From assembly GCF_004027225.2 (NCBI RefSeq), contig NC_044277.2:38482305-38546304 (forward strand): a stretch of 64,000 bases of DNA, read 5' to 3'. The DNA is from Strigops habroptila. Lineage: Eukaryota > Chordata > Aves > Psittaciformes > Psittacidae. The translations under genes were made by a program, and so were the position numbers. How positions within the stretch are numbered: position 1 is the first letter of the stretch; each line of letters starts with the position of its first letter. Shown here in pieces: positions 18,001-30,100 of this stretch. The notes beneath the pieces were generated by a model. The model made no database searches, was not told where the DNA came from, and saw nothing but the letters and a program-made list of their open reading frames with translations.

Positions 18001-18657
18001 ATTATTCTGTTTCACAGATGTTTCCATCCTCTCCTAATAAAGCCACCAATATTCTTATACATAAAGTGTTTTATAGAGACGCAATAATCTTGGAAGTATT
18101 GTGAGAACTGGTCACTACCATGCAACAGCCAGAGGACAAGTCTGATTCCAGATAATGTCAAGAGAGCCACTGCTCTTTTTTTGTGCCAAACTGACCATGA
18201 AGACTTTCTGCCACAGGTTTGGGCACCAAGAGTGAGACACAGCAGGTTTATTAATTCTGTCAACACCTATCCATCACATCAGAGCTGAAGGACAAGAAGA
18301 GACTGTCTATGTTTGTTTACTTAAGATCAAGTATTTATACTTAAAAAAAAAAACCCCACACAAACATATCAACACATTAAAAGCAAATTACTATAAATGA
18401 ATACACAAAACATAAATATGCCAAACAGTAGTGAAATAAGCATTAATCATATTATATCAAGCTACAAAGTAAACAGTTTGTCTTTTCCCTTTTAGAGTGT
18501 GATGGTAAAACAAACTCTCACCTACAATAAGTCTCCCCTTACCTGGATTAAATATCATCAGTTACATTACTGCCATCAAAACTCATCTTATTAAAGCCCA
18601 CCATACCTGAATAACTTTGTCCACCTTCAGATCTTCCAGGGAAGGATAGAGAGACAT
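8999..18657 (-). CDS. SDCBP: Syntenin-1 (SDCBP), complete, eight coding exons, 296 aa
   Basis: Coding exons in transcript order are 18657-18607, 15759-15681, 13542-13436, 13109-12951, 11894-11719, 10753-10582, 10040-9949 and 9053-8999. All are GT-AG with consistent phases, totalling 891 nt including TAA, close to human (298 aa). The N-terminal region has the LYPSL, LYPRL and LYPEL motifs that bind ALIX. PDZ1 lies at about residues 112-191 (loop GLRL) and PDZ2 at about 196-271 (loop GFIF), and the protein ends DHSIPEV. Syntenin-1 is a cytoplasmic and membrane-apposed scaffold that binds syndecan tails, PIP2 and ALIX in exosome formation and adhesion. The start [10 protein letters not shown] is the family start. 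It lies tail to tail with NSMAF and head to head with CYP7A1. Confidence 0.97.
9949..10040 (-). CDS. SDCBP: SDCBP coding exon 7, end of PDZ2
   Basis: The acceptor is tttaataacag and the donor gtaggt. Residues 249-278 run [12 protein letters not shown] to IYEYIIK, with a split Arg. Confidence 0.96.
10582..10753 (-). CDS. SDCBP: SDCBP coding exon 6, PDZ2
   Basis: The acceptor is gtcttgtag and the donor gtaaaa. Residues 192-248 include [20 protein letters not shown] and [14 protein letters not shown]. This is the PDZ2 core that binds syndecan tails. Confidence 0.97.
11719..11894 (-). CDS. SDCBP: SDCBP coding exon 5, rest of PDZ1
   Basis: The acceptor is ccttttatag and the donor gtaaag. Residues 133-190 run from [17 protein letters not shown] through GDQVLQIN to MVIRD, with a split Arg. 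Confidence 0.96.
12951..13109 (-). CDS. SDCBP: SDCBP coding exon 4, start of PDZ1
   Basis: The acceptor is gttttaatcag and the donor gtaagt. It is 53 codons in phase 0 (residues 80-132), from [17 protein letters not shown] to GLRLKSVDN. It includes the carboxylate-binding loop of PDZ1. Confidence 0.96.
13436..13542 (-). CDS. SDCBP: SDCBP coding exon 3
   Basis: The acceptor is ttctcctatag and the donor gtaagt. Residues 45-79 begin [20 protein letters not shown] and end AAQPQG. It contains the overlapping second and third LYPxL motifs. Confidence 0.96.
15681..15759 (-). CDS. SDCBP: SDCBP coding exon 2
   Basis: The acceptor is ggtttttag and the donor gtaagc. It reads [18 protein letters not shown] to PIPHDG plus one base (residues 18-43 and a split Gly), part of the disordered N-terminal region. 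Confidence 0.96.
16908..17434 (+). mobile_element. CR1 3' fragment in SDCBP intron
   Basis: It follows the CR1 3' consensus on the plus strand: ctcatgagaccccacctgca, gaggaggccaaaaagact, ttgttcagcctggaaaaggc, and a tail with ttggacaagatgacctttaa and cccttccagctc. It is 5'-truncated and diverged, and antisense to SDCBP. Confidence 0.85.
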
Positions 18658-18672
18658 TTTGATGCAGTCTCA
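18607..18672 (-). CDS. SDCBP: SDCBP exon 2: 5' UTR end and start codon
   Basis: The acceptor is cttcccgctacccag and the donor gtatgg. The first 15 nt are untranslated; the ATG is at 18657-18655 in the context AAAATGT, followed by 17 codons [17 protein letters not shown]. It carries the first ALIX-binding LYPxL motif. Confidence 0.96.
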
Positions 18673-19162
18673 CTGGGTAGCGGGAAGGCCAAAACAAAAA
18701 AGGGGGAAGCAAACAAACAACAGGGTTAGTCCTCAGAGATATTTACTGAGCATTACAACTTAAAAAAGAAAAAGAAAGCAGACATAGTGCTGAACAAGTG
18801 ATCTGTGACCCGCAAGTCTTAGCACTACAGATACCTAGCACTGCAATAAATTCCATTAAGACTACCCATTTAATCTACTATCAATAACAGCCTTTGCTTA
18901 GTAAGCTTTATTTACTATACTTAGTGTTGTCATAGGTCTCATTCATGAGAAAGCCTATACAGAGAATACCATTTCACATGATGTATTTCAAAGGCAGACT
19001 TTAGGAAGCCATGACGCAGTGACGATGAGGGTTAAGAGGAAAAATCTGATCACCCTCCTCCTACTTCTCCTCCCAACTGGGACACTATTTTTATACAACT
19101 GCAGAAGCTTTCACTCTGTTATCCAAAGTATCTAAACATTTTCATCAGTTCTGATACTCCAG

Positions 19163-19706
19163 TGTACTGATTTTGGCTGGGATAAATTTCTTTACTAGTA
19201 GCTGGTACAGTGCTGTGTTTCGAATTCAGTATGAGAATAACGTTGATCTCACACTGATGTTTTTAATTGTTGCCAAGTAGTGTTTACGTTAAGTATTTTC
19301 AGCATCTCATGCCCTGCCAGCGAGAAGGCTGGAGGAGCACAAGAAGTTGGGAGGAAGCACAGCTGACCTGAACTGGCTAAAGGGATATTCCATACCACAG
19401 AATATCACGCTCGGTATATAAACTGGGGGGTGGGTCAGCCAGCCAGGGGGTGCTGCTTGGGAACTGGCAGGGCAACAGCTGGCAAGTGGTGAGCAATTGC
19501 ACTGTTCACCACTTGTTTTGTATATTCTAATTCTTTTATTATTATCATTATTATTTTCCTCCTTTTCTGGCCCATTAAACTGTCTTTATCTCAATCCATG
19601 AATTTTCTCCCTTTTACTCTTCTGATTCTCTCCCCCACCCAACACGAGGCGACGTGAGTGAGCAGCTATGTGGTACTTAGTTGCCAGCTGGGGTCAAACC
19701 ATAACA
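19163..19706 (+). mobile_element. Solo LTR, avian ERVL-like, forward orientation
   Basis: It is bounded TGTACTG...ATAACA with inverted TG/CA ends. It contains GTAGCTGGTACAGTGCTGTG, a TATA box (TATATAAA, 19415-19422) and an ATTAAA poly(A) signal (19574-19579), the order expected of U3-R. The flanks are TCCAG (19158-19162) and ACCAG (19707-19711), a likely 5-bp target-site duplication with one change. Its 544-bp length equals the copy at 7498-8041. No internal proviral sequence remains. Confidence 0.85.
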
Positions 19707-21187
19707 ACCAGTAAGAAACCACTAAAGAGAACTGGCTTCCCATGTCCGTTTGCAACACATTAAGTGCAGCAGGAGACCATAAACCAGTGAGATTCAGTCA
19801 GCGGTAAGTTACAAAACACATGGAGCTTCAGGCTGGCTGTCATGTGATGTTGGGAAAGCCCTGTGACAACTTAGCACGAAGTAATCCAACAAAAGAAAGC
19901 CAAGGAGGGGGGAGGTGATGCAGGGTGCAAAAAGACAAGCAACCCACTTCACATGATCCTCTAAGGCGCCACGCCGACGTCCAGCTCTGCTACAGGCAGG
20001 CACCTGAGGCTTCAGGAAATCACAGTTTTACAGAGCTCCTTCACGCACAGTCTCACCAAGGTCAGCTGAACTTCTCAAAACCGTAATAAATTTCACATCA
20101 ACATATGGGAATATTTTAATGTGGCAGGGAGGATGGGGGCTAGGGTGGGGGAAGACAGAAACAGTACACAACGAAATTTGATATAGTTTTGCAAGTTACA
20201 GAAGGCACACAGAACACAGTTAATCAGACAGCTCTATTAAAAAGCTTTCGGTTTGGGGATTCTTTTTCTCATCCAAAGAACAGAGGTCCTTATTCATGCA
20301 GCAATTTAGCACTCCCTCCAAAGTGACCACTGCATAAGTCCTTCCACTATGGATTCTCTAAATGCAGATATTAACTTGATTGAAAGAAAAAAAACTACAC
20401 ACACTCATGCCTAATGTGATACTGCAGTAAGACAATAGACATCTCTTCATATTACAGTAAGCTCTCAACAGCTTTTTCTATTTGTTCAGCAGTGTCCAAC
20501 AGCTTCAGTATCATGTCAAACTACAACTAAAACTTCAAAAAAGCATGCCCTAGATGTGACAGAGATCTAAACTGTGAGCACGTGGCCAGTTATGTTGTAA
20601 TACTTAATTGCCACTGATATTTTTCATTAATTGTCGCAACTAAACCAAACACACTTGAAGCCTGGAAGCTTTATAAATTAAACATACACATGTAAAACCA
20701 GTTTAAAGTTCTGTTTCCTGCAGGCAGGAAAAGAGGGCAGGCCAAGAACAGTGTGCTCCCAAAGACGTCACCCTGTTGTAGTGCAATGAGAAGCAGCACA
20801 AGAGCAGCATTTTGCAGATGGTGATCTCAGACACAGGCACAGCCATGGAGCACAGCACAGGGTCTGCTGGGTTCCTCATCCCACTGACCAACGTCCATGC
20901 CACAAACCCCAGCATGTCTACACCTCAGCCAGCTTTAGTTCTGCTCCACAGACCAGTCTCACTCTGCACACAATTACTGGTGACATTTGTCACAGACAGG
21001 ATACCTCAACATTCCTCTCGCATACAAAGAGGAACATGGTGCTTTCTGTAGCAAAGTATTAGCAAAGCTAAACATATATTAGTTCTCAGATCACATAAGA
21101 CAACACTCCAACAGCTTATTTTGCCACCTTACAACCTTCCCAGCCACCTCCCCTCCACAGCCAAGGCCTCACAAACCCAAGTGTTTG

Positions 21188-21726
21188 TCATAGAATCACA
21201 CAACAGTTTGAGGTGGGAGGGACCTTAAAGATCAACTAGCTCCAGCCATGGGCAGAGACACCTTCCACTAAGGTTGCTCAAAGCCCCATCCAACCCAGCC
21301 TTGAACACTGCCAGGGATGTGGCAGCCACGGCTTCTCTCGGCAACCTGTGCCAGTGTCTCACCACCCTCACAGTGAAGAACTTCTTCCTAATGTCTAATC
21401 TAGATCTACCCTCTTTCAGTCCTGTCACTACACGCCCTTGTAAAAAGTCCCTCTCCAGATTTCATGTAGGCCCCCTTTAGGTATTGGAAGGGTCCTATAA
21501 GGTCTCCCCACAGCCTTCTCCAGGCTGAACCACCCCAGCTCTCTCGGCCTGTCTTCAGAGGAGACAGGCTCCAGCCCTCCAATCATCTTCGTGGCCTGCT
21601 CTGGACTTGGTCTAACAGCTCCATGTCCTTCTTATGTTGACGACCCCAAGCTGAATGCAGTACTCCAGGTGGGGTCTCACAAAGCAGAGTAGAGAGGGAT
21701 AATCACCTTCCTCAACTTGCTACCAA
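21188..21726 (-). mobile_element. CR1 3' fragment in SDCBP intron 1
   Basis: The plus strand shows the reverse complement of the CR1 tail: catagaatcacacaacagtt, gggagggaccttaaagatca, cagccatgggcagagacacc, then the reversed body (gtgaagaacttcttcctaat, tccaggctgaaccacccc). It is 5'-truncated and ends near cctcaacttgctacc. Orientation is the same as SDCBP. Confidence 0.88.
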
Positions 21727-23189
21727 GCTGCCAAGGAGCTCATGGGCTAGATCCCTCATCTTAATCTCACCAGTCACTGGTTTTGGTTTTCCCAACTAAA
21801 TAGCCAGAACAACTGTCACCACTGTAACTGCATCCAGTGAGCTCGTAACTTTTGCATATGGCATTTTCAATTTCTGCACAGGCATTGTAACACAAATACC
21901 CCTCATTAGGTAACGCAAGATCCACAAAAACACAGCATTTAGTTTAAAATAACAATTGCCATTGCCAGGGACCACCAGTAATTGCAGGAAGAACTTGTCC
22001 ATGACTTCTGTGCAACATTATTCACAGTATAAACAAGACTTGCAGCAGGCACTAACGGCTTTAGGAACTTGGCAGTGGCTACCATGAAACATGAGTCACT
22101 ATAACCTCCTTTTCTTTTGAAAATCTACACTGACATCAGAACAGTCTTCCTTGATCATTTCCATATTCCCACTTCTTGCAAGGAACACAAACATTTAGGA
22201 AAGCAAAAGTGAAAGCCAGAGGAAGAGTGTGGGGCAGGAGGGACAGCCGTAACTCAGCCGGTGACCTACACAACCCAGTAGCAAAGACCTCTCCCCATCT
22301 CTCAGTGCCCTTGGCTGGAAAGTCTGACTACCAGCGCCCATCAGTACGTCCCACTAAGCAGATCCTGTTTGCTAAAGGGAAGTGCCATGCCGCTGACCAG
22401 AGACCCGTAGAAAGGCAGCACTCGTGACACCCTGAGGCTGGCAGCAGGAAGTCTTACGGGTAGGAGTGATCCCAAACTGCCCTCAGTGGCGTGGCTGGGA
22501 GGAAACAGGCTTCTAAACAAGCTCTCCAGGTTGGAAAACACGAAGATGAACCCAGCACGGGATCCAACTGAACCCCAACTCTGGCCAGTCTGTAGCAACT
22601 GCTGTCTCCCAAAGCACCAGCAGCAAATACTGGAGGAAGGAATAAAAAATCCTAAACCAAACTAAACAATGGCACCCACAAGTGATTTCTACCTGTGAGC
22701 GTAGAAAAATTACAGCAAGCCACAAAGCCAACCCCTACGCTGAACCTTAGAAGTTCATGACCCCCAAAATTCATTTTTAGAGTAGATCCAGAACAAAACA
22801 ACCTGGAGGTCACACTGAGATATCAGGAACTGAGCAACACTGTTTTGCAAGACAAATTCTCCACTAACACCTCAGTGTCTCCCTTCTGAAACATACCTAA
22901 TTAGCCTCTGAGCAACCGCTCTCATTACACGCTCAGCTCTGAAATCTGCTGCCTCCATTTCAGACCTGAAGCAGGGCTCGCTTGCCCGAAAAGGCACGTC
23001 GCATCATTTAACAACACTGAGCCCGTATTTTTAAAGACGTTGTTGAGAACGTCCGAGCCTCCTTACGGGAACTGGCCGAGAAGTACGGCCCTGACGCAAT
23101 GACCGCGGAGCCTGACCGAGAGAGAGGTCAGGAGAACCCCAAAGCCCAGGACGGCGGCGGGATGCGGACACAGACACACAGGCGCTTAC

Positions 23190-23780
23190 TTACTCGCTGT
23201 TCTCTCCGGCCGCCAACGTAGGAGCCCCCCGGGGAGGCAGCACCCCTCACCCGGCATCGTGCCCCCCACCCCCAGCCCCCGTTCTCTCCCGGCCGGCTCT
23301 GGGGAGCGGTCGCCCGCGGGAGTGCGACACGGCCCCCGGCAGGAGCGGGGACAACGCTGCGCTCGCAGGAAGCCGGCTCGGCACCGGCCCACCCTCCCTC
23401 ACCCCCCCTCCCTCCGCCATGCCCGGACGCCGCATTCACAGCCCTCCCCCCAGTCCCCTTCCCCTCCCGCCGCCGAGGACGGGCCGCGGCCCCGGGCCCG
23501 CACGCAATGGGCCGCGGGAGAGGGAACCCCGCCAGTAGGCCCCGGCCACTCCTTACCTCCGGCCCAGGCGGCGGCGGCTGTTCAACGGGACCCTCAGCGC
23601 GGAAACGGGCGGCAGCGGCTCCCCTCCGTCCCGGCAGCGCCGCTATGAGACGAGCGGGGTGGTGGCGGAACTAGCCCGGCCCCGCGCATGCTCCGGCGGC
23701 GGCGGAGGGGGCCGGGCGGGGAAGGGGCTGGGGGTTGTGAGGTGGCGGGTCGGGAGGCCGGGAGTAGGAGGCTCAGCGCC
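23190..23780. promoter_or_regulatory. SDCBP: CpG island and TATA-less promoter of SDCBP
   Basis: This is the only strongly GC- and CpG-rich stretch in the window. It has GC boxes (gggcgggg near 23714), (GGC)n runs at about 23570 and 23695, and an NRF-1-like GCGCATGC at 23684-23691; there is no TATA box. It lies immediately 5' of the predicted non-coding exon. Housekeeping-type regulation is inference. Confidence 0.8.
23557..23640 (-). other. SDCBP: SDCBP non-coding exon 1 (predicted)
   Basis: On the minus strand the GC-rich sequence ends GGGCCGGAG followed by a strong donor gtaaggag (23556 downwards). It would splice to the acceptor at 18672. The 5' boundary is a guess, as the start site cannot be read from sequence. 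A second donor-like site, gtaagtaag, near 23190-23182 could serve an alternative first exon. Confidence 0.5.
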
Positions 23781-24002
23781 CTTAGAAACGGCTCCCGCTG
23801 CTGGCAACGCTCCCGTCTGCCGCTTGTTTTATTTATCCGATGGCTCCCCACTGGCATTCTTCAGTTCTGCACTGTACATCACTCGTTTGCCTTTATTAGT
23901 TCACAGCTGTTATCTTAATGAAGGAAAAGTGTATTTTTTCATTCATTTTCGAATATTTTTATCACCCGTTCCCGGTCCTGTAATAAAGCACGCTCTGCTA
24001 AC

Positions 24003-24148
24003 TGGAGGTTGTGGCTGCCCCATCCCTGCTCAGGCCTGGTTGGGCAGGGCTTTGAGCAACTCAGTCCCTGCCCGTGGCAGCGGGTTGGAACTAGATGAGC
24101 ATTAAGGTCTTTTCCAACCCAAACCATTCTGTGATTTATGATTCTATG
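24003..24148 (+). mobile_element. CR1 3' tail
   Basis: It has the classic CR1 terminal sequence: ttgggcagggctttgagcaa, gttggaactagatgagcatt, aaggtcttttccaacccaaa and the tail attctgtgatttatgattctatga. This is about the last 145 bp of the element, near the SDCBP promoter. Confidence 0.9.
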
Positions 24149-27100
24149 AGCTGCCATGTATCAGCTTTGTTTCCCATGTTTGCTGGCCTGGTGTTGGCGA
24201 GTTGTGACATGCCAGAGTGACAGTGACTATGTCACCTGGCCCATGGTCCAGTGCCTGCATGGGCCTTCTCCCATTGGAACGCCTCTGATGCTGAGCACAT
24301 CTCCTGGAGAAGCTCCCCAGGAGAAACCATGATGTAAATATACCAGGGACAGGAAAATCCCAGAACGAGCTTGGAAAGAGGCTTTCATACTGAATTACCA
24401 TAATTATTCCATTTGCCATTTGCCTTATTTATAGCATGAACTTCTCTAGCTTCAATTTTCAGTCTTTAAAATCCTTCTTCACTAGGATTCTTTGCTTGCT
24501 TCTTTGCCTGTTCTCAAATCTTGTCCATCATATAGGTCATTAAATGTGTTCAGCACCCTAAAGCTTCTCTTCAGCTAAGAAACCAGTGTTCTGTGAAGGA
24601 GTTTTATCAGTTTGCCAGCACTGATAAGCACAGACTAGAGGTTTGCTCCCACCTCTAGTCTCTTTCTCCTGTCCTCAGCCAGTCACAGCAGTTGTCAGGC
24701 TCTTCTGTGGCACAGCTTACCTCACTGCTCCAGCAGAAATCAAATCCACCAAAAAACATGAATGTTTTTCTGCTGGGTTAGAGAACCAAACCAGCAACAA
24801 AAGGATCTTGCAAGCACCAGCACCACCCAGAGCAAGGGAAGAGAGGATGTGGCTGGAAACGGCAGAAAGGAGGAGGGAGACATAGGAATGAGTGGGAAGG
24901 GTAATTCCCTTCCTTCTGGCACTAAGAGGCTGTTTCACCACTTGAGCTGCCTGCGCAATCATAATCTTGGTTAAGATAAACAGAGATTTCTTGGAATTTA
25001 TATTTTCCAACCCTCATTTCTTGATCCTTTCCAGTTGCCAGTGTCTTTAGTGAGCACTACAGGGGTGCGGAGGATTGGGGTAGCAGCCAACAGCAGTGCT
25101 GAATACCAAAGGAACAGCCTCTATCTAGCTGCTCAGATGGCTCCTGTTTCTATATCCAACCATCATCTAAGCCTGACACCTTCCTGCATGCCAACGCCTG
25201 AACCATCGGCTACTGGGTCATGCAACTACAGATCATTAACTATATATGACGGGCAATTTTGGTCTGAGGGTATGGGTTCGCAGAAATCCTGTGTTAGGTG
25301 CCTTCTGGGCCAGGAGGGAGGGAGGGAATCTAGCTCTGGTTTAATAATGAAAGATGGTTACCGCATTTGAAGTGATAAATTTTCTGCATGGCCAACAGTG
25401 ATTTTTAACATAATTGCAGGCAAAGTTTTAAAACTTTGTGTGCTCAGTAACTCTTCATCCTGCAGGGAGGTCAGTGTGGTGAAGCCCTGTACCCACCCTA
25501 GAGAATCAAGGAAACCGAAGCTTGGAAGGGGATGGCATATGCTTCAGTTGCTCTGTGTTGTGAACTGAGGACTTAGGGTCAAGGGAGATACTTCTGAGCC
25601 TCAGAGTTTGGAGGGGCATTGGAAAGGCCTGGATGTATCTTTCTAAGAACTCCACCAAGAATGGGGGTCTCCAAGGAGTCAGAGGTGAATTGTCTGAACA
25701 AGCGGCTCTTGATTAGTTTCTGAGGTATTTGCAGAAAGATTATGTATTGTTTAAGTGGTGGAACAAATGGCCAAGTTACCAGATTTTGATGTTGAAATTA
25801 GAACAGCCATGGGCGATAGTGTGGTATTTTTCCATTGTCAATATACCGTTTGTGGGGTCTTTACTAGTCTTGTGCCAACTTTCAAAGAATAATAGAAACC
25901 ACCTACTGATAGGTATCAGTCTCAGCTGTGGCAAAAATCTTATTAAAATAATATATGGTTGTTACCCAGAAACGCACATTTCTCCTTTGAAGCTGGAAAC
26001 AAGTTGTGCTTTTATTTGTTAGGAAGCTCTCCACCCATCCAACAATAAGACATTATCAATGGCCACTCAAAACATGTACAAACTATGCAAGATAGCACCC
26101 TGTCAGTACTGGAAATGGAGTATTTGTACTAAAGCAGTTCTGTACCAGGAGTAGTTACGAAGGAGTTAACAGGTCCTGCTCTAACCCAGGTACAAGGAGT
26201 GTCCTGACACAGACGTACTGTTTGCATTTCTAGAACAAGCCCGCCCCAAACCAGCTTAAGTAACTGTGCTGCATTGCACTGAACTGTGTCAATACACCTC
26301 AGGACTTCCTAAACAAGAATTTTTTTAGTTTGCCTATAGAAACAAGAATTTCAGCATAAACCCCTGTTACACAGAAGCGATTACAGTACAGGAGCTTCGC
26401 TCCAATAAGGCACTTAACATGAGAAACTGCTGGAATTAAAATTGCCTGGGTCACTTTGTTTCTGACTCCCTGTTCATATAAGTTTGACCCTGTATTTTAA
26501 CGGCAATATAGCCTATTACTTTCATTGTCCCCTCCTCAGCCCACAGGGTGGATGGTGCTCAGTGACTGTATAATTTTCCACTGTTCAGTTGGCAGTTTCA
26601 TGCCCAATTTCCTGTCTGCTATTCAATCTCTGCTCTAAAGATGGAAATACTAATGTTGTCACCATCTTTTCTAAGTAACACTCTAATGTCTGAGTACTGT
26701 GCAAACAATCACTCATTTATTTTCTATCATAATTCCCAGGATACAGACAGGCAATTCAGGCACTTAAGTTGAATATGCTCATAATTACGTTATTCTGAGC
26801 TCTCAGTTCTACAAATTTGTGTCTCATGTTTGTGAGAAAACAGAAGATTTTTTTGTTAAATCATCACCTTTCTGATTTCACTTACGGTTGCGTGTGCCCA
26901 ACACTTCTGCAAATTAGACTCCAGGGCCTCTGTGGGGCAACTGGAAAATGAGGAAAACACAGGTACCACTTGTGGAGAGCCTGGCGAGAGGACTTGTTTG
27001 TCACTGCAGGAGGGCTCTGCTGCAGGGGTGGGAACAGTATCTGCTCTGCAGCCTGCCCATTCAGGGTGTGAGCACAAAGATGTTCCTCTCTCCTCATGCA

Positions 27101-30100
27101 TTAGACACCTTCCAACCTTTACAACAGATGAAGCAGAGGTCCTGCAGACAACAGGCTCCTTCATGCGCAACCCTGAGTCAGTCCTAGGAGAGAGGAGGAG
27201 GAAAGAGAGACAATGAAGGGGTGGATTTGAGCGGGCAGGTGGGAGGGGTGACTGTGCTCTTCCTGTGCCTAATCCGCAAGTGGGACTTCACTGGAAAGGA
27301 CGTAAATAGACCAAACAGGGTTTTATTCTATCTACCTCTGACGTACACGTTTCAGTGTTTAAAAATCTGTATTCTTTATTTTTGTGTGGTAAAGACTAGC
27401 TAGGCATAGTAGAAATGAGGCCTATATTTCACAGTAATACTATTTTTTACTGTTTAACTGCTTCCCCAGAGATTCAATGTTTTTTTCCTTTCTCCCAGTG
27501 TCACTAAATCAACATTTTATTCATTCATGTTAGGTACGGTCTGGTTCAAGCTAAGGTTATGGTGTCTGATTTAGGTGACATTCTGTGGCGTAGATGAAGC
27601 ATGAAGCCAGGCTAGAAGACTACAGACAGATCCCTCTGCCCTCAAAATGCGTAAATAAAATAGCCTGGCTGAGCATATTTCTGTGTTCTGCCTTTACTGA
27701 GTCACAGTCATACACTGGAGTCAGCTGAATGTGAAAATGCAGCAGGAATTTAGATGGGCTTGAGTTTCACTGCCCAAGAAGCTCCATTGAGATCACTCAG
27801 CAAACATGGTGGCTGCTGGTAGACCTGGGGTGGACACCCCAGCCACCTCTCCACCACACTTTGCAAACACAGGGCACAAGTGTTTGTGCCAAGCGCAGCA
27901 TGAGGAAACATGAGCTCTGATGCCTCAATGGAGCCTGGCAATTTGTCTTAAAATGCCACTGAGGATAAACTTCAGTAGACACTGGCCTCAGGGCTGAGGT
28001 GGTGGGACACAGTGGACACTTATGCTGCTCTGGCTACTGGGAAGGTAACATCTGGCAGAAGAGGGAAAGTAGAGCTGGGGCAGATAGCAATATCAACCAC
28101 TTCAGCAAGGCTCACCAATGGCATCTGTTGGAGAATTTTTATGATACCCCTCAAGGTGAATTAAACACATGTTGAGCTTAAATATAAAAGAAAAAATGTA
28201 ATGAACAATGCATTGGGTAGAGTCTTACTGCGATATGCAGTTTTACATGGAATCTGCAAAGATGTGACACAAGCAGGTTCCTTATATACACTTGCACCAG
28301 TACCACTACCAAGAGTGGTGGCATGGGGCGCCTCAGCCCAGCTGTAGGTCCATCCTGCAGCCCAGCTCTGATGCCCAAACATGTCTCCTGAGTGCTCCCA
28401 TTCCAGGGTGGCTACAAGACAATGCTGAGGCTGTTTCTTATCACCAATGGAAACTTCACTCCCTTGCAAGGCGTCTGTTCTGTCTCTGGCATTCCTGCTT
28501 CCAGCCAGTTTAACCCCTTCTTGCAGTTGATCCTCCATGCCGTATCATTCCTCTGTCACAAATCACCACTGCAGTTATAATTAGAATTTCTCTTTTACAT
28601 CTGTCACCACTGGAAGTCTTTGGACCAGCCTGAAAATTCTGGGGGAGACTGTCATGGGAATTTGCATTGCCATGAGCTATCAAAAAGGCAGCTCATCCAA
28701 AGGCATGTATTGGTGTTGGCAGAGTGCCCTCACTCTTCTGAAGAGCTGTCTCCGCACTGACTCAGCAAGTCAAATGCTTTCTGTAGCTCAGGAGTGGTTT
28801 TTGGAAGTCTGCCACTGCATTTCTGACCACACCAAACCTGTTCAACTTATGAGATCAGTCTGGAGCCATATGGCTACTGGAACACTGATGTTTGTCAGTT
28901 TGTTAAGAAAAGCAGTAATTTGTTACCCTTTTTAAACTTTCCAGCTATTTCAGTGCTTCTGTCTTTTACCTTGTGGTTTCCTTTATCTTCCTCAGCTCCT
29001 GTTCTCTGCAACATCTACCTGTCACCCCTTATACATCAGGCTTTTCTTCCTTTGTTGCCATGTTCTTTTTGTGTATTTCTTTTTTCATTTTTGTCTTTCT
29101 GCTTGTGGTTTAAGTCTTTTCATCTGCAAAGTAAAGCCATATGAGGTAAATCTCTTGTCCTTTCCCATTTAAGTTAAAAATAATATAAAAGAATATAGAA
29201 AGAAATGGGTAAAATGCAATATTACAGCAATTCTGGTAGTGGAAAATCAGAATTACTTAAGAGTTAACACAGTTTTTCGATTAGCAATCTGCATTCAGTT
29301 TCAATTTTCTCAGGCCGGAAGGCCAATTCACATGTAAAGCTAGTGGGCTGTGCTTTGGGCAGCTTGTATATGTAGTCCCATATTCATAATTTTTTCATCT
29401 AATCTGGACAGTTGAGCAGCACTTTGAAGTTGCTTTCATACTTTCATATTATGTCTATTACAACACCATGCCTTATTTTTGCTTCCTTCTGTACGATGAA
29501 GACATTGTTCACTGCCATAATTTCCTTTAGCAAAAAGAAAAAGAAAACAAAAAAAGCTTTAGTGGTGTAGAAATATGATCATGAAGAGGAATATATCACA
29601 GGAAAGGATATGACTTTGAATTGGATATGGTTGTCTGCTGTAAGTGGCAGATTTCTGCTGCAATATAGAAAGGAACTCACTCTTCAATTCTTCACTCGTA
29701 TCCTCCAATAAATACTGTAATGTAAAAAGTAGCACATAGAGTTGGGGAAAATACAACATTCAAGTCATTCTAGCAGTAGAAGGGTGCATGCATTTTCCAT
29801 TGGAAGAGTAAAATGTGTCTCAGTTGCATAGCTGTGTGCCCCACACTTCATCTACCTCTCCACATTTTGCACAGTCCAGTGGAGCTTAGATCTACATTAA
29901 AAGACACGTTTATATACAACTGTTCCAGGCAAAATTTCCCATACCTAGGCAACAGGCTATGAGTGATCCACCAGGGATGCTCTCAGAGAACGATCCCTGT
30001 GTTCATAGATAGATCCAAGGGAAAAAGGATAGAGGATCCTGAAACAAGAGGGAAACTCCCTAAGAAAAGCTGTGATGTAACTTCTCTCAGCCCACCAGGC

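Larger units (their letters stand above)
9054..18606 (-). other. SDCBP introns between coding exons
   Basis: The introns are 9054-9948, 10041-10581, 10754-11718, 11895-12950, 13110-13435, 13543-15680 and 15760-18606. They are AT-rich. Only the last holds a recognisable repeat (CR1, 16908-17434). The 13543-15680 intron has longer-than-average open frames on both strands at 14155-14614, which I do not support as genes. Confidence 0.8.
18673..23556 (-). other. SDCBP intron 1
   Basis: A 4.9-kb intron separates the CpG-island non-coding exon from the start-codon exon. It contains a solo LTR (19163-19706) and a CR1 fragment (21188-21726). The rest shows nothing recognisable. Confidence 0.7.

Noticed and set aside
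23259-23648. 129-codon plus-strand and several minus-strand frames in the CpG island
   Set aside because: Overlapping frames on both strands with Pro/Arg/Gly-rich composition are typical of CpG islands, not proteins.
23659-24105. 148-codon plus-strand open frame from the CpG island, suggesting a divergent gene
   Set aside because: Its length follows from GC-rich composition, which has few stop codons, and it runs into a CR1 tail at 24003; no known similarity. A divergent non-coding transcript remains possible but is not shown.
28161-28538. 125-codon minus-strand open frame
   Set aside because: No recognisable domain and no splice or promoter context; the plus strand is also open, so composition explains it.
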